From: CAZMGY01 sp964565945 [NCBI: uncultured bacterium]
GTDB lineage: Bacteria > GCA-001730085
Direction: 5' to 3'
Length of the DNA stretch: 38,337 nucleotides
Assembly (NCBI GenBank): GCA_964565945.1
Contig: CAZMGY010000033.1
Span: 1-38,337 of the forward strand
The notes under the pieces were generated by a model. That model saw only the letters and a program-made list of their open reading frames with translations. It made no database searches and had not been told where the DNA came from. The position numbers were made by a program, and so were the translations under genes. The stretch's first letter is position 1. Each line of letters opens with the position of its first letter. This document shows, in pieces, positions 35,398 through 38,337 of this stretch.

Positions 35398-36195
35398 TTA
35401 GGCCTCACGCGTATTGATCATAATCAACACCTCCTCTAGTGACGAAAATATGATCGAAGGCGTAATCGCAACTTCTTTAAAAAGTTTATTGCGCGTCTGA
35501 CTCACCGACTTAACCCCTCCCACAATCAAGCCTTTGGGGAAAACGCCTCCAAAGCCCGAGGTAATCACAACATCTGTAGGATAAATATCGGCTTTGGCAT
35601 CCACATAGTGCATAACCGCTTTGCCCTGTCCATGTCCCTGAACGATCCCTTCTACACGACTACTTTGCAAAAGAGTGCTCACTTTAAAGGCCCGATCTGT
35701 AATCAGAATCATTCGACTCAAGTGGGCCCCAACTTCGACAATCATCCCCACCAAACCATAAGCCGTCACAACAGGCATATCCTCGGTGATTCCGTCTTTC
35801 TTCCCTTTGTTAAGCATCAAACTGCTTCGCCATTGACTCGCATCACGTCCAATTACCTGAGCTGGGAGCGTATCGCCAATAACCGTGCGACGAAAATTCA
35901 AAAGCTCACGCAACCGAGCATTCTCATCCTCAATTTCTTTCAAATAAACCAAATAACCTTCTAATTCATCGATCTTGTAATTCAGTTTTTGATTTTCATT
36001 CACTAACCATTGAGGAAAAGCCAGGCGGTCGGCCACCGAAAAGCTACCTTTGGTGGCAAAATCAATGGCGCGCATCAAAGGCATCGTTATATTTAAAGCT
36101 ACACGTTTGGTGAATTGAAAAGAATCAGAAAAGTTAAGAAAAATAAGTGGAATCAATAAGACTGCAAAGAGTATAATTTTGTAATTGTAACGCAC
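35398..36195 (-). CDS. mreC: MreC rod-shape protein
   Basis: Encodes 265 residues from a GTG start, eight bases after the mreB stop. An N-terminal membrane helix (about 5-22, IILFAVLLIPLIFLNF) is followed by a coiled coil (LNYKIDELEGYLVYLKEIED) and the periplasmic beta-domains with VIGRDASQWRSSLMLNKGKK and LQSSRVEGIVQGHGQGKAVM, both characteristic of MreC. It links MreB to periplasmic wall synthesis enzymes. Complete, of normal size. Confidence 0.95.
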   Translation of the reverse strand: MRYNYKIILFAVLLIPLIFLNFSDSFQFTKRVALNITMPLMRAIDFATKGSFSVADRLAFPQWLVNENQKLNYKIDELEGYLVYLKEIEDENARLRELLNFRRTVIGDTLPAQVIGRDASQWRSSLMLNKGKKDGITEDMPVVTAYGLVGMIVEVGAHLSRMILITDRAFKVSTLLQSSRVEGIVQGHGQGKAVMHYVDAKADIYPTDVVITSGFGGVFPKGLIVGGVKSVSQTRNKLFKEVAITPSIIFSSLEEVLIMINTREA

Positions 36196-36203
36196 ACTAC
36201 CTA

Positions 36204-37945
<1,742 letters not shown>

Positions 37946-37979
37946 TCCTATTTTCCTAAAAAGTCTCATCGAAACTATC

Positions 37980-38008
37980 ATTATATATCTTTAGAAAGTG
38001 CTCCTCAA
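37980..38008 (-). promoter_or_regulatory. Putative sigma-70 promoter of the DUF3108-mreBCD-mrdAB unit
   Basis: Minus strand TTGAGG (38008-38003), 17-base spacer and perfect TATAAT (37985-37980). The -10 box overlaps the furthest-upstream ATG (37981), which shows that translation must start further downstream. Predicted leader to ATG 37945 is about 28 bases. Confidence 0.65.
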
Positions 38009-38029
38009 GAACTAAAACTTTACGCAGTC

Positions 38030-38257
38030 TTATTTTGGAGTTGGGACAGAGATGCCCTGGAATACATACGTGCAAAGATAACGAATTAGGCTGAAACTCA
38101 AGGAATTAGATTTTTGAATACATCCCCCGAAATCGCACGGATAAGATACGATTGGCTTGCTCAAGATAGCTTTGATTCTATATTTGAGATGCAACCCAAA
38201 TCCAAAAATAAAAACCACCAACACCACAAAAATAGTTTTTTCAACGTAAAAAACCAC
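38030..38257 (-). CDS. Possible small membrane protein
   Basis: A 75-residue open frame from GTG 38257 with one hydrophobic segment at residues 6-24 (EKTIFVVLVVFIFGFGLHLK) followed by a basic patch and three Cys residues. No family is recognised. The ribosome site (GGTGG) is weak and overlaps the start. It ends 22 bases before the promoter of the DUF3108 unit and shares its orientation. It may be a chance frame in an otherwise empty 300-base stretch. Confidence 0.25.
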   Translation of the reverse strand: MVFYVEKTIFVVLVVFIFGFGLHLKYRIKAILSKPIVSYPCDFGGCIQKSNSLSFSLIRYLCTYVFQGISVPTPK

Positions 38258-38337
38258 CTAACCACTATTTTTTTACTTAAATATTATGATTTCACCCAAA
38301 ATCAATTGCCTAATGCTTTTGTCCACTTAATTCAGAG

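Overview
The window comes from a diderm (Gram-negative-type) bacterium, A+T-rich by eye. The elongasome operon, a TolC-family outer-membrane channel with an RND pump, and GspE/GspF-type pilus or secretion proteins all point to an outer membrane. Nothing fixes the phylum. The mix (tandem MshEN-type GspE proteins, an HD-GYP protein, a YkgJ-type cysteine-cluster protein, a DUF3108 protein in front of mreB) would suit an uncultured lineage such as Omnitrophota, but that is a guess.

The window has two halves. Bases 1 to about 14,700 are accessory DNA. They hold a plus-strand membrane protein of unknown function, a tRNA-Asp, decayed pieces of a large serine recombinase and an IS1595-type transposase, a minus-strand heavy-metal efflux operon (small secreted His/Cys protein, TolC-like channel, His-rich membrane-fusion adaptor, RND pump, and further on a YHS metal-binding protein), a degenerate IS3-family element with recognisable terminal inverted repeats, and a 4.7-kb decayed prophage or integrative element. 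That element is bounded by a 27-bp direct repeat (26/27 identical) of the tRNA-Glu 3' end. It retains a tyrosine-integrase pseudogene next to the restored tRNA-Glu, a phage tape-measure pseudogene, and a broken gene for a cadherin-like/RTX repeat protein whose first codons look like a phage minor tail protein.

From about 14,700 to the end lies core chromosome, almost all on the minus strand. In transcription order from the right these are: DUF3108 protein-mreB-mreC-mreD-mrdA-rodA (rod-shape elongasome); a divergent plus-strand methyltransferase/glycosyltransferase split by one frameshift; a GT4 glycosyltransferase followed by two MshEN-type GspE ATPases and GspF (type IV pilus or type II secretion motor and platform); HD-GYP protein-YkgJ-like protein-polytopic membrane protein; rnc-secreted protein-MATE exporter; rpsB-tsf-pyrH-frr (translation and UMP kinase cluster); then tRNA-Lys and tRNA-Glu. 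Overlapping or closely spaced genes support each transcription unit. Sigma-70-like promoters can be read in front of the DUF3108-mre unit, the HD-GYP unit, rnc, rpsB (weaker), the efflux operon, tRNA-Asp and the plus-strand methyltransferase gene.

I did not find a CRISPR array, rRNA, riboswitch or an obvious complete novel system. The items most worth following are the tRNA-Glu element with its tail-protein/adhesin chimera, the efflux operon with its unusual metal-site residues, and the methyltransferase-glycosyltransferase fusion.
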